Assembly (NCBI GenBank): GCA_905250125.1
Contig: CAJNOL010000159.1
Location: forward strand, 124,001 to 188,000
Origin: Rotaria sordida
Taxonomy: Eukaryota; Rotifera; Eurotatoria; Philodinida; Philodinidae
Direction of reading: 5' to 3'
Length of the DNA: 64,000 bases
Shown here: positions 50,021-61,069 of the stretch, piece by piece
Layout: every line of letters begins with the position of its first letter
Position numbering within the stretch: position 1 is the first letter of the stretch
Notes under the pieces: model-generated
What the model was told of the DNA's origin: nothing
Databases searched by the model: none
The model's input: only the letters and a program-made list of their open reading frames with translations
Made by a program: the position numbers and the translations under genes

Positions 50021-51490
50021 TTAACGAATTAATTCAATAGTATAAGAATAATTTTCAGTTATATTTGCTTGTAATGTCATATTTGATTTGATTGATGAAC
50101 CATCTTGAATAAATTTATGTTTATCTAATATAATCAATTTAATATTTTGATAAGAATGAAATCCTCTTTGTTCATATTCAATATTAATTAAACGATTTTT
50201 AAAATTTATTATTTGTAAACATATTGTATAAGTATATCGTGTACGAGTCATAAAAACACCTGGTGATATATTTTTATCTAATGAATGTTTTACTTTTGAT
50301 TCAGTTTCATTAAATGTAATCGAAGAAATTAATGTTACATTTTCTTTATAAATAATATCAGCATCTTCTCCAATTGAAAATTCATATTTATCATTTGCAG
50401 CTAAATTTGGTAATAATGTTTCACCAACAACTCGATCATATTCTCGTATAATACAACTAATTAAAATAAAATAATAACAAAACTATTTTATATATATATA
50501 TATATATAGGAAAACATACTTTCCATGAGAAAGATATCGATCAGATTTTAGACGATATGAACGTTGAACTTTACCATTCGTTGACATTGTTGAAAATATT
50601 TTTGAAATTGATCCATATCGTTCAACAGAAACTTGTGGACGAAACATAGGTAAGAGATAATTTGTTTTTGCATTGATTATAAATGGTTGATCAATAGGAA
50701 AAACATATAAACCAGCTAATTCTTTTCCTTGTTCAATAGAAACTTTATTAGCTACATCAGTAAAAACCATTTGCATTGCACTACTTTGTGGTTGATGATA
50801 TGATTCACCACCTGATCGAGATTTTCGATATGATCGATCATATTGTAAATGATGCATTTGTAAATTAATATCTCCACAAACAAGTTCAGCTTGATCAATA
50901 AATACAGATGATTTTCCATCATTTCGAATATTAGCCATAGCAATAAGATTACTTTCATTATTATTTAAATTTAATTGATATTGTGTTCGCCAATTAAGAT
51001 TTGATTGAAGATAACTTACAAATACTTTTGAATCAGTACTTGTATATGTAAAATTAACATAATGTGTTGCTTTTACTGGTTGTTCAAAATAAAAAATTTG
51101 ATTATCTGGTACAGTAAAATATAAAGATTGTTGACTATCAATTGATTTATCTTGTATTTTAACTAAATGATTTACTTCATCAATAAGAATTCCTTTAATT
51201 AATTTAATTGTTTTATCTGATGATATTGGTGAACGAACATAAACTACAGTACCATTAAGTGTTTTCTTTTGTTCTGTTATTGTTTGTAATGTAATATTAA
51301 TATTTTCACCAAAGAGTGTTATTGAATCCGATCGAATATAATTCCAATCATCATCAGTGAATTCAAGTGGTAATTTTTCAAGAGGTTGAATTATTTCTGC
51401 TAGATTAGAATAAATTCGTGTAGTATAAGGTACATTGTTAATGTTTGCACTAGTTAAAAGTGCGTAAAGAAGAACAAGCCAAACAGACAT
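50021..51490 (-). CDS. secreted DUF4139-like protein
   Basis: Two exons, 51490-50520 and 50456-50021, give 468 residues. The start chosen (MSVWLVLLYALLTSANINNV) opens a typical signal peptide of about 16-18 residues. An in-frame ATG eleven codons upstream is less likely because it would push the hydrophobic core inward. Many N-x-S/T sites (NITL, NGTV, NFTY, NESN, NVTL, NETE, NMTL, NITE, NYSY) fit a secreted or surface glycoprotein. VSYLQSNLNWRTQYQLNL followed by NIRNDGKSSVFIDQAELVCGD resembles the core of DUF4139 (a tryptophan-containing strand, then an 'N..G.dw.n..L.L..G' segment), a domain of unknown function. The assignment to DUF4139 is by pattern only. A broken copy lies just downstream at 48110-49130, so this is the surviving member of a tandem pair. 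A divergent promoter region is unlikely, because the upstream neighbour is on the same strand. Confidence 0.7.
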
Positions 51491-51763
51491 GATTATTGTG
51501 AATGTGTACAATGAATAACACATTTGTTTTCGTCGGCTGATTTATATATGTATATATATATATATATATATATCAGGTTATACATGTTCTACCGTCCTTT
51601 TTGTTCATGTAATCTACTCTGATTTGTGGGCTTATTTTGACGAATATTGTGTTTTTGTTATTTTAAATGAATCGATTAGACATAAATGTTAGAAAACAAC
51701 ATTGCTGCTAGAATTTATTTGAAGCACAAAAAAAAAACAAAAGAAGAAAAAGAAAAGAAAATT

Positions 51764-54019
51764 TTAAATCATATTAAAAATACAAATTGTTGATATTTGT
51801 TGATTAGTTTTATCATTCCATTGTGCACATACATGAAGATCACCTTGAATATAAATTTCTTTTTTTAATAATCCATTTTTATATTCATCTTTATTTGGTA
51901 TAATATAATCATCACCATTTTTAATTTTAATTAAAATAGCATCAGGTATTTTCATATGAATAAATAAATATTCATTTTTTTTTATAAGACGTCGAAATGG
52001 TTCAATTAAAATACATTTATATTCAAAAAATGATTGATATATTATTGGAAAAGTAATTGCTTGAATCATATTTAATACATTTAGTTGCATATAAATACTA
52101 TCTTGATATGTTGTTTCATTATTTGTTTTTGCATAAATTCTTATCTCATAAAGTCCATTAGTTGGTGGAGCAAGAAAACAATTTATTGTATCTGTTTGAT
52201 ATATATCACGTTGACATAATGTATATAAATGACATGGATATTCAATATTATCGATTTTTAATGATGCATATAAATCAACATATGCAGGTGTTTTTATAGA
52301 AATTTTAAATATATTTTCATCTGTTTGATTATAACCTTGTTTTGGTGCTAATAAACTTAAATTTAATCGATAATAATTTGATTTAATTATAGGTAAACTA
52401 AGAAATTCTTGTTTAGTTATTTTAGGTTGAAGTAATTGATAATCAGTTGAATAATGTGTATAAATAAATTCTTCAGATGATGTTAAAAAATAATAATCTT
52501 GAATTTGATTTGTATTATGATTAATACTAACACTCCATGTTGGATCAACTAAATATGTATATTGATCAAGTACAATAGCATTCCATGAATGTGTACATTT
52601 TTTTAAATCTTCATTTTTTTTAAGAAAATTTTCTCTAATATAACCTGAAATTTTCAAACATTGAATATTTAATAATAAACAACATTCATAATAGAGATTA
52701 ACAAAACCTTGACATGAACCTATACGATTTTGAAAAACATTTTCAGCTGAATTATTTTGACAATAAATATCATGTGATATATTTTGACCTATCCAACAAA
52801 AAAGTAACCAAGCATTTTCGAAATCATTTGTACCACATGCTTGAATTTTATTCACAAGAGAAGATATTGAACGAACATTTGTCCATTTTCGTACAGTGTC
52901 ACGTAAATATCGATTAACAACAATTGTATCACGCTGTTGTCGAAAAGCTGCATCAACACGTGTTTGATTTAGATTAGCAGTAATTTTAACTTCATTATTA
53001 GTAATCTTAGTATTTGACTTATGATGATTTGTTATATTTGTTCTAGTATTAGGAGTCATAGATCGAGAATTATGTTCGCGAAGAGCATCAATAACGGCTT
53101 GTTTGATAAGATCAATAGATGGTGTTGATCGTTGTTGTATTAGTGTATCAACTAAAACTTGTTTTTGTTCAATAAATAAATTATTTAAAGCAATATTATC
53201 ATTTTTATTTGTTGTTGCAATATATTTTTCTATAGTTTGTATAAGAATATCTTCTAATTGATTAAGTGTATTAACATCAAACGAATTTGTTTGAGATTTA
53301 TCAATATTTTTTGATAAAGTTTGTTGTAATTCTTGTTGTATTGCTTGAATTAAAGTATGTTCGAATTCTTTTGTTGATATATGTTCTTGAGATTCTAAAG
53401 TTTCGTTTACAATTTGTTTAATAATATTAATTGAAGATGTAGTAATTGTACTAATATGTTGTTCAAGTAATTGAGTAAGTGATTGTTTTTGTTCATTAAA
53501 AATTTGAATTATTTCTTGTTTTTGATTGTCTATGGTTGTTTCTATAGATGTTTTCTTTTTTTTTTTAATAGAAGAATGTTTTTCTTTAGTAGTTTCTTGA
53601 CAAAATTTATCAGTTAATACTTTCTGATTAGTTTTTACCGTTTTATCCAGTGTCTGATTAGTCTTTTTATATTTCAATGGACTATAACGACGATGATGTA
53701 TCTGATTTAATATCTGTTGTTGTTGTTGTTGTTGTTTAGTACGAAGATTAATGTCAGTAGTTATTGTACAAGAATGACTCGTCTTTGGTCGATGTTCACG
53801 TGAAATAAATCGTTGTGTAGAGTTCGAACGTTGACTACGAGGAGATGATGTTCTTGAAACATTAGCTGATTTACATCGAATAGATACATCTTCGGGAAGA
53901 GAATGATAATTATTATTATATTTTAAATTTTTCATATGACGATTCAAAACATGACATGTCGAAGAACCAATTTTTAATGAATATGACACATCAGAAAAAT
54001 TCTTATTGCTTTTTGCCAT
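51764..54019 (-). CDS. transglutaminase-like protein of the kyphoscoliosis-peptidase (KY) type
   Basis: Single exon of 751 residues from MAKSNKNFSDVSYSL. Residues 1-370 are polar and low-complexity (a Gln run at about 97-102, Lys runs) with helical segments; the unit E-Q-K-Q-x-L...IKQ-x-V...L occurs twice (about 180-215 and 288-320). Residues about 370-560 form a transglutaminase-like fold: the Cys in GSCQGF (C436), the His in THSWNAI (H477) and the Asp in LVDPTW (D492) make an intact-looking Cys-His-Asp triad, with FCWIGQNISHD ahead of it. The rest is beta-rich, as in KY/hillarin-like proteins, where this domain is followed by a repeated C-terminal region. Family members act as cytoskeleton-linked peptidases or scaffolds. 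No signal peptide was seen. The gap to the same-strand DUF4139 gene is about 270 bases. Its activity is inferred from the triad only. Confidence 0.82.
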   Translation of the reverse strand: MAKSNKNFSDVSYSLKIGSSTCHVLNRHMKNLKYNNNYHSLPEDVSIRCKSANVSRTSSPRSQRSNSTQRFISREHRPKTSHSCTITTDINLRTKQQQQQQQILNQIHHRRYSPLKYKKTNQTLDKTVKTNQKVLTDKFCQETTKEKHSSIKKKKKTSIETTIDNQKQEIIQIFNEQKQSLTQLLEQHISTITTSSINIIKQIVNETLESQEHISTKEFEHTLIQAIQQELQQTLSKNIDKSQTNSFDVNTLNQLEDILIQTIEKYIATTNKNDNIALNNLFIEQKQVLVDTLIQQRSTPSIDLIKQAVIDALREHNSRSMTPNTRTNITNHHKSNTKITNNEVKITANLNQTRVDAAFRQQRDTIVVNRYLRDTVRKWTNVRSISSLVNKIQACGTNDFENAWLLFCWIGQNISHDIYCQNNSAENVFQNRIGSCQGFVNLYYECCLLLNIQCLKISGYIRENFLKKNEDLKKCTHSWNAIVLDQYTYLVDPTWSVSINHNTNQIQDYYFLTSSEEFIYTHYSTDYQLLQPKITKQEFLSLPIIKSNYYRLNLSLLAPKQGYNQTDENIFKISIKTPAYVDLYASLKIDNIEYPCHLYTLCQRDIYQTDTINCFLAPPTNGLYEIRIYAKTNNETTYQDSIYMQLNVLNMIQAITFPIIYQSFFEYKCILIEPFRRLIKKNEYLFIHMKIPDAILIKIKNGDDYIIPNKDEYKNGLLKKEIYIQGDLHVCAQWNDKTNQQISTICIFNMI

Positions 54020-55844
54020 GTTGAAAGTAAAATAAAATGATTGTATATTTTATTATTATTATTTTTTTTTGTGAAAAATCAATTACCTTTACATAGAAAA
54101 AAAAAAGAAATGAGACAATAAAAAGAACAATCAAATGTTGTTTGAAGGACATTGAAAGAAGAAACAAAAAGAAATTTATTTATTGTCAAATGATTTTTTT
54201 CTTTTTTTTAACAAAGAATTTAACTATACTTTTCTATTGATGACAACCAAAAAAAAACAAATCAAAGAAGTTTGCTACAAGTAAAGAATGTAATCTACGG
54301 TTTCCTTCAATATTCATTTACTTAGTAATGAAAATAAAGAACATTAATAATTTTTTTTTTTTGAAAATAATGACATGTGTATTGTCAAGATGATATCAGA
54401 CACTTTTAAGACTAATTTTTTCTACAGTTACATTAGCAATATTTCATTTATTATTATTCATTTTATAAAATAATCTATTTTTTTAAAAAGAATTAATTCT
54501 TCATGTAAATAATGATGTATTTAGCTACTTGTAAACGGAGTTATAATTTTAAAAAGATATAAATTAATCTTTATAATTTATAATAAATATGTTCAATTCT
54601 TTTTAAACAATTATCATTGAATTATATGTTATTTAATCATTCGGCTTCATTCACAATAAATATATTATTATTTTTCTTGTAGAATGAAAGAAATTATTCT
54701 TTACATCATTAACTATTCTTTTGTGTTTCGCAACAATACATTACATCATCAAATGATAATATAGAAAAAATAATTATGTTGTTCATTGTTCCTATTCAAA
54801 CTGATAATCAATTGATTTAATGATTTTTTTTCATTAGAAAAATTCTATACAAGATTTATAAATCAATTATGATGTCTAACAATAGATCGAAGATATAAAA
54901 CATATTACATAAATTGTGGAGAATGCATAGACATAATGCATATACAATTGCTTTTGTTAGATATATACTCCACAGAGATTTTGGAAGGAACAAATCGAGA
55001 TTTTTGTAGAAATTTTGTCTATCCATATCACATATGTGTTCACACTATCGTTGGTAGCACTTACGAGTTTCAGTTACAGGTAAAAACGATTGAAGAAAGT
55101 AATTTCTACTGAAATTTGAATTATTCATTAGAAAGAATTCAAATTAACCGAGAAGAAAATAATTTCAGCATATATTTTACTAATAAAAATTTACCTTATA
55201 ACTAAGGCTAATATAGGTGACTCCGACGCATCAACATTATCAGAAAACGTCGAAAATAACTCAATTCTGGCAGTTTTGACAGACTTCAAAAATATTCACC
55301 CGTTTTAATAAAATACACGATCAAACAATGTTTTAAAAAACAAGCCGTCGGTAAAACGCACATTATACTGATCGGTATACTGACGATAGTTTCTCGGTAG
55401 TTATTACATGCGTAATTGATGTTCGATGCTTTATAGTCACTAATGAATCGTTTTGAAAATAGTTGCTAAAGAAAAAAACTATTCCTATTGACGCATTCAT
55501 TAAACCATTTATTATTTTAAACAATTTATTCATTGAATAATATTCTTATACAGACTTTTTCAGACCTAATGTTTTAAAATATAAAATAAATAGAACCATG
55601 AAAAAGCATTTCATAACAAAAATAAAACAAAGAAAAAAGAAAATATAAAAAAAACAGCTGAGCATAGGACAAGACAAATAACATTGTCCTATGCCCAACT
55701 CTGGTTCGAAGTTCGATTAGAGAATACGGCATATAAAAATCAAACGCTCATTCAATACTAAAAAATGATCTAAAATTTCATATCTATAAGAAAATAATTA
55801 CACTATGACTCACTGAAGAACAAAAATACAAATGAAATAAGAAT
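54020..55844. other. intergenic, no gene seen
   Basis: Upstream region of the KY-like gene, AT-rich, with no coding exon on either strand. At 55660-55695 a short inverted pair, GCATAGGACAA...TTGTCCTATGC, stands just before the transposon relic. Confidence 0.45.
55660..55695. repeat. short perfect inverted repeat
   Basis: GCATAGGACAA at about 55663 is the reverse complement of TTGTCCTATGC at about 55684, separated by roughly 10 bases. It may be a remnant of a transposon end or a chance hairpin. Confidence 0.4.
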
Positions 55845-56420
55845 ATGCAACCTGAATCGCTTATAATTTTCAACAAGAGGACACGATGCGGGCTTTATTT
55901 TCAGATGAAAAATCGTTCGGTTTCGGCAGTACATACAACTCTCAAAACGAACGAATTTGAGCAGCCAATCGCACCGAAGTCAAAAGAAACAGGTACCGTT
56001 AAAAGGAAACGAAAATTTTCTCAAAAGATTATAGTCTGGTTAGATATTTGTTTCAAAGCAATGACACTGGTGGTCATTTTCGATCAAGGGACAGTAGATC
56101 ATGTTCAATACATCCAGAATTTTTTTTCCAGTAGCATTAAAATACGAAAATAAGGCCTTCGATGAAAATTAGTGCCAGGACAATTTTTCGTTTTTCATAG
56201 ACAAGGATCATTGGCCACCGAATAGTCCAGATTTAAATCTATTGAATTATTGTATTTGGGATGAATTTGTTCTGTCTATGAATAATGAAAAAGTAATATC
56301 GAAAGAAACACCTATTCAAGAAGTAAAACAAGCAGTTTAAAAAATTCGACAGTATGTAGTTTTATGAAGTTGTTCATCGTGGACTGTTCATTTGAAGTGT
56401 GTCTTAGAAAATAATGTATG
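55845..56420 (+). mobile_element. degraded Tc1/mariner transposase fragment
   Basis: The first part reads FSQKIIVWLDICFKAMTLVV and FDQGTVDHVQYI, matching the 'kvmvWlg...G.tplv..d..tvd...Yi' core of Tc1/mariner transposases. After a gap, in another frame, DKDHWPPNSPDLNLLNYCIW corresponds to the family's WPP.SPDLNPLDY..W block around the third catalytic residue. That residue, normally Asp (or Glu) in LNPLDY, is Asn here. Several stops and at least two frame changes lie between the parts, and the N-terminal DNA-binding region was not recognised. No terminal repeats were found. It is dead and old. Confidence 0.75.
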
Positions 56421-57331
56421 TTAGTTACATTAATATAAAAGATTTCATTTTGTAGAAAATTAAAAGACAAATCTTTTTAAAACAAAATTAAGCCCGAACA
56501 GAGATGTCATTAAAATACGGAGAGACCCATCCGTTATCTGAATGATACGAAATATTGTAAATTTAACAGTTATTTCGCAAAATATTTTAAGACTGCATCA
56601 TCAATACGATTATTGTTCTTCTAAAATACTTCGTTAACATCAGTAAAACAATTTTTCATTTTCTTTCTTGTCAATAAAGCATCTCTTCCATGAGTCTTTT
56701 TTTTTTGATTTAATGATTATTTCATTAAACATTTTTTAAATGTTCATAATTAATCTGAATCGACATGTAGGCAAAAATATTTTGAATATCTATAACATAT
56801 TCACAATGAAAAAATATATGATCATGTTTTTACTGTTACTTCTCTATTGAATTCAAAATAAAGACTAACAGAATGATGAATTTACTTTCAATCAAAAAAA
56901 AAAAAGAACACATCACTTTTCTTTAACAGATCTCATTTTCTATTCATATTTAATGTTATTCCTAGGACGTTTCTTACACTATATACACAAACACAAGCAG
57001 ATACATATACAAGTTCACAGGGAAACTTTTTTTTTTGGAAAAAAAACATTGAACTTTGATGCTTTTGACACACCGTCGTGGAGAATAATAATAACAACAA
57101 AGAAAGAACAAATAACTATCAACAACAAGAAGACAAAAAAAAGTATATAAAGAAGAAATCAAATAAGAACAAAGAAAGATTTAGTTTCTAAAGCTTTTTT
57201 TTTTAAATAAACTAGAGAACAAAAGCCATGCACATTGTTGTTGTTGTTGTTGTTATATTTATTTGAATTCTATGAAACAGGCACCACTAAAATAAATAAA
57301 ATAATAATTGAAAATATTTTTTATTATAATA
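56421..57331. other. intergenic, no gene seen
   Basis: AT-rich spacer with poly-A and poly-T tracts and a (TTG)n run at 57236-57254. It should contain the 3' flank of the cyclin gene. Confidence 0.45.
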
Positions 57332-60139
57332 TTATTTACCAAGATCATTACTATATTGATAATTAGCAACACGATCAAATTCATTTCGTTTATATTTTTC
57401 ACGTACATTTGTATGATATAAAGATCGTGGTACATTTTGCATAAGTTTAAGAATTTGTTCTGTACGTTTATCTAATTCATCACGTTTATATGGTTGATGT
57501 TTATAAAAACGTTTAATTATTTGTGGTTTATCTAATTGACGTGTAAATTTTAATGCTAAGAGTAAAGATGCAGCAGCTAATAATGAACCAGGCATTTGCT
57601 CAGATGATATATCATCACATAGAACACATTCAATCATATATTTTGATAATGAATAAATAATAAAATGAAAAGGTAAAAAACGAAGATAATAACAAAGAAA
57701 ATGTATTGCTAATGGATATTCTATTCAATGCAAAAAACATACAAAAAATAATAATAATAATAATAATTTACAATGAAAGAAAAATTTCAACTAACCAAGT
57801 TCAAAATCAAGTTGTGTTAATAATTGTTTTTCACCTTGGTTTAAAATAAGAGAAGTTACATGATGTCGAGCATCAAATAAAGATAATAATGAATTAGTAT
57901 CAGGTACACGACGTGATTCAAGTTTACATGCAATTGTAAAACAACTAGAAATGATAATAATTCTGACATAGTCATCTATATTTTACTTAAATTTCAATCA
58001 TTTCATACGAATAATATCCATATACTAGAGTAGTTCAACTCGCGGGTTGGATATCCGCACAATACTTTACTATATACAGTGCTGATTTCAGTTAACCTTA
58101 AATCCTCAACGATTCTAAATAGAATATCAAGAAGAAATGATATACAGTACTAGTCGAATATAAAAGAACAACGTATTTTTAGTTTTTTTGCTATGATATC
58201 AAGCATTGAACTGAAATCTAAATAGTGATTTTAATAGGCAATGAAGTTTTCTATCAAATGTATTTCATACCGAAATTTCATAGATGAACTATGATAGAAA
58301 GGTTTTTCAAAAACCAAGCACGATATTTTTCAAGTTTCAGAAGATTGTCTGGAAATTAGTTCTTAAGAGTACTATTTTAAAGAGGAGAAAATCCTGAACA
58401 AAATGACGGATCATCGCTTTTTTCCTATGACCTTCTTTTAAAAATATTCAAGCATCACAAAAAACTGCGGTTTTTTTAGCAGTGCTGTGGCAAATTTCGT
58501 TTTTGTGTTGCTCGTAGCTTTTTAGAAGTTGGTCGTAGGGAATATGTGGATCCCTCATTTTGTTCAGGATTCCATGCTCGTTAAGACGGCATTCTTCAAA
58601 ACTAGTTTTCACACACTCTTCTGAGATCTGAAAACTATCGTGTTTGGTTTGCTCAAAAACCTTCCTCTCATAATTTATCTATGAAATTTCGGTATGGAAT
58701 GCATTTGATAGAGAACTTCATCGCCTATTCAAACTAGTGTTTTCTCCATTGTGAAGGTGGCACCCCTTCGAAGATCGATTGACCCTCGAGAAGTTTGTGG
58801 TTATTGTGCTACGGTACTAGAGATGAGATCGATTCAGGTTTTCCAAAATTTAAACCGAATTAACCCAATCTGTGCTTCCGAAAATAGGTGTTTGCCCTTT
58901 TGGCAGAGAGAATCTGACTAAAATACTTTGTATTGTAGAAAATAAAATAAAAAATACATTGATGTTTTATTTTGAACCACTACTGTAAATATAACAAACG
59001 CTTGAATAAACTCCATTCATATAGCAAATTTATTACTTTATAAAAACTCAACATTTCAAATATATCAATCTTCTTACTTGACAGCTCGAAGTTGTAAATC
59101 AAGTTTCGTCATTTGATCATTTAAAAGTAAAATCCTATCAATCAAATGAATAGTTCGACAAAGAATAGCTAAAATTAATTATTAAATATTTTTTTAATCA
59201 AAAAAAAACAACAAAAAAAAGATAATGCAAATTTTTCTTTTGTTTACCTGCATTTAATCGATGATAATCATGTACAGAAATGATCCAATCAATAAGTTTA
59301 CATCGAACTTTAGGTGTAATCAAAACAGTTGAATTACTACCTGATATTGATATACCTTGAACTGGTTTTAAATTATTTGTTGATTCACGAAGACGTTTCA
59401 TTGAACGTAATTTTTCATTTTCATTCATAAAACGTTCTTCTAAACTAAGTAAATATTTTACAACTTCTTTTTCATATGATGTTGTTGATAGAACATCAAA
59501 AAATGGATGTGTCGCTGATTCCGTTCCATTACTCATAGCTAAAAAGAAAAAGAACAAAATTTACTATAATAAATATATAAAACAAACGAAATATTTACGA
59601 TATAGTTCATCATCATCATTATCACTATGATTTTCATCATTAATTAATTGACTACCATGTTCATCATGTTTTTTCTTTCCATTTTCATCGATTGAAATTT
59701 TTGGTGTAAAATATTGTGTTGTTGATGTTTGTTCTGTTTGTATTAATAACGTATCATTATCATTTATTGGATGAACAGATATAAGCATATCATTTAAACG
59801 TTCTTGAATATTTTCTAAATCATCTTGTATAATTGTACGTTTCATTGTATCGATTTGTTGTTCATATTTTTTATTATTATTTAGAGAATTTATTGGTAAA
59901 TTTTCTGTTGGTATAAGAATTGTATTTGTTGTTCGTTTTATATTTTGAGATATAATTGGTAAATGAGTTTGATTATTATTTTTAATATTTAATGCACGTG
60001 AAAGCATAGGACGAATTTGTCTTTGAAATTGTTGAAGATTTTGTAATGATTCATGATGACGAAAATTTCCTGTTGATTTTGGATTATCATTTATAGATTC
60101 CGTACAAGATGAAGTAAATGATGATGAACGGGATAACAT
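57332..60139 (-). CDS. divergent B-type cyclin
   Basis: Five exons: 60139-59599, 59538-59248, 59168-59078, 57944-57796 and 57720-57332, giving 486 residues. The start ATG (MLSRSSSFTSSC) is chosen over an upstream extension that is hydrophobic translated AT-rich DNA. The first ~240 residues are polar and Asn/Ser-rich. The cyclin box begins at VRCKLIDWIISVHDYHRL, the counterpart of the MRAILVDWLVEVH motif. It continues with LQLRAVKCFTIACKLESRRVP, where mitotic cyclins have ASKYEE. A second box follows (QLDFELEYPLAIHFLCYYLR, and MPGSLLAAASLLLALKF, where families have 'ias.A...AL'). It would bind and activate a mitotic CDK. The charged KYEE-type motif and the MRAIL hydrophobic-patch sequence are both altered, so partner or substrate choice may differ. 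No clear RxxL destruction box could be fixed with confidence. Intron 3 (1.1 kb) carries a foldback repeat. Confidence 0.82.
58213..58748. repeat. foldback element 7, in intron 3 of the cyclin gene
   Basis: The arm 58213-58410 pairs with 58555-58748. The outer parts are well kept: ATGAAATTTCGGTATG and CATTTGATAGA occur on the right, and their complements (CATACCGAAATTTCAT, TCTATCAAATG) on the left. CCTGAACAAAATGA pairs with TCATTTTGTTCAGG near the loop. The loop region contains GCAAATTTC, which also occurs in the loop of foldback element 1. Confidence 0.78.
58819..58880. repeat. copy of the AGAGATG...AAAATTTAAA module
   Basis: AGAGATG, then GATTCAGG and TTTTCCAAAATTTAAAC, match 40080-40125 in the same order and spacing. 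Each copy lies within about 80 bases of one side of a foldback element. Confidence 0.55.
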
Positions 60140-60438
60140 TTTATGTAATAATAATGATTGACGGAAAAAAAAGGAAATCCAAAAAATAAAATAAAATAAA
60201 AAAAAAATAAAATTCATTGATCAGTTGAATTAAATTTCGCAGACAAAGACCAACCAATCAATGTTGTGTAAATAGATTTTAGATAGCTTTTCAGATGAAA
60301 AATTCAACATAAAATATTATGGAAGATTTTTAAGCTTAGAATTTACACGAGTCATTTCGTTGGATTTTGTATTTTTCAAGATAATAATGTTCACCGGGAC
60401 GCTAACGACATCTGCTGATTTAATGATAGCATTACGTC
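60140..60438. other. upstream flank of the cyclin gene
   Basis: AT-rich sequence that should contain the cyclin promoter. No element could be identified by eye. Confidence 0.4.
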
Positions 60439-60439
60439 T

Positions 60440-60861
60440 AGGCCTTGTCTATACTAGAAAAATAATTTGACATTAATTTCGAATTAAATCTACATACATC
60501 TACACTTATGAATTTAATATTTGAAGTTCATAATTCTAGCATGTATTCATCAAACAAAATGTCGCCTGTCTCTCTAAGATAATAAATGACTGACTAACGG
60601 AATTTGTTAACAAAGTATCTACTATTCTAACTTATTTCTTTCAACTACAGATTCGTTCAATATTGTAGTGTTGCTTATGTTATGGTTCAGTCTCTATTCA
60701 CTTATATTCTATAGTTCATCATATTGAAAATACTTATCTATTGATGGCATAGACTGATTTTATCGAGGCACATCCATCATTTTAATTAGTAGATCAAGTT
60801 TTTTCTTGATTGGCGCAGTGCATTAAATTTGAATTAACTTTTCTAGTATAGACAAGGTCAT
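60440..60861. repeat. MITE-like element with inverted ends CCTTGTCTATACTAGAAAA
   Basis: The left end at about 60442-60461 and the right end at 60839-60857 are reverse complements over about 19 bases (CTTGTCTATACTAGAAAA, continuing imperfectly into AATTCAAATTTAAT-like sequence). The interior of about 380 bases has no coding sequence. No clear target duplication was found. The superfamily is not assigned. Confidence 0.65.
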
Positions 60862-61069
60862 AGGTCTAATCTAAAATGCTTACAATATTGCTGGCAATTT
60901 TATAATGCAGTTAACATTTAAGAATCTGTTACATAAATAAATAGTAGAATATCTTGTCTATAACCATATATACATAAGATCTATTTTGAGTTTAATTCAA
61001 ATATTCTTTCAGAGAAAATCCAATTACAACCAAAAATAAGAATTTTGAAAAATCGATAATAAGTTCGAT

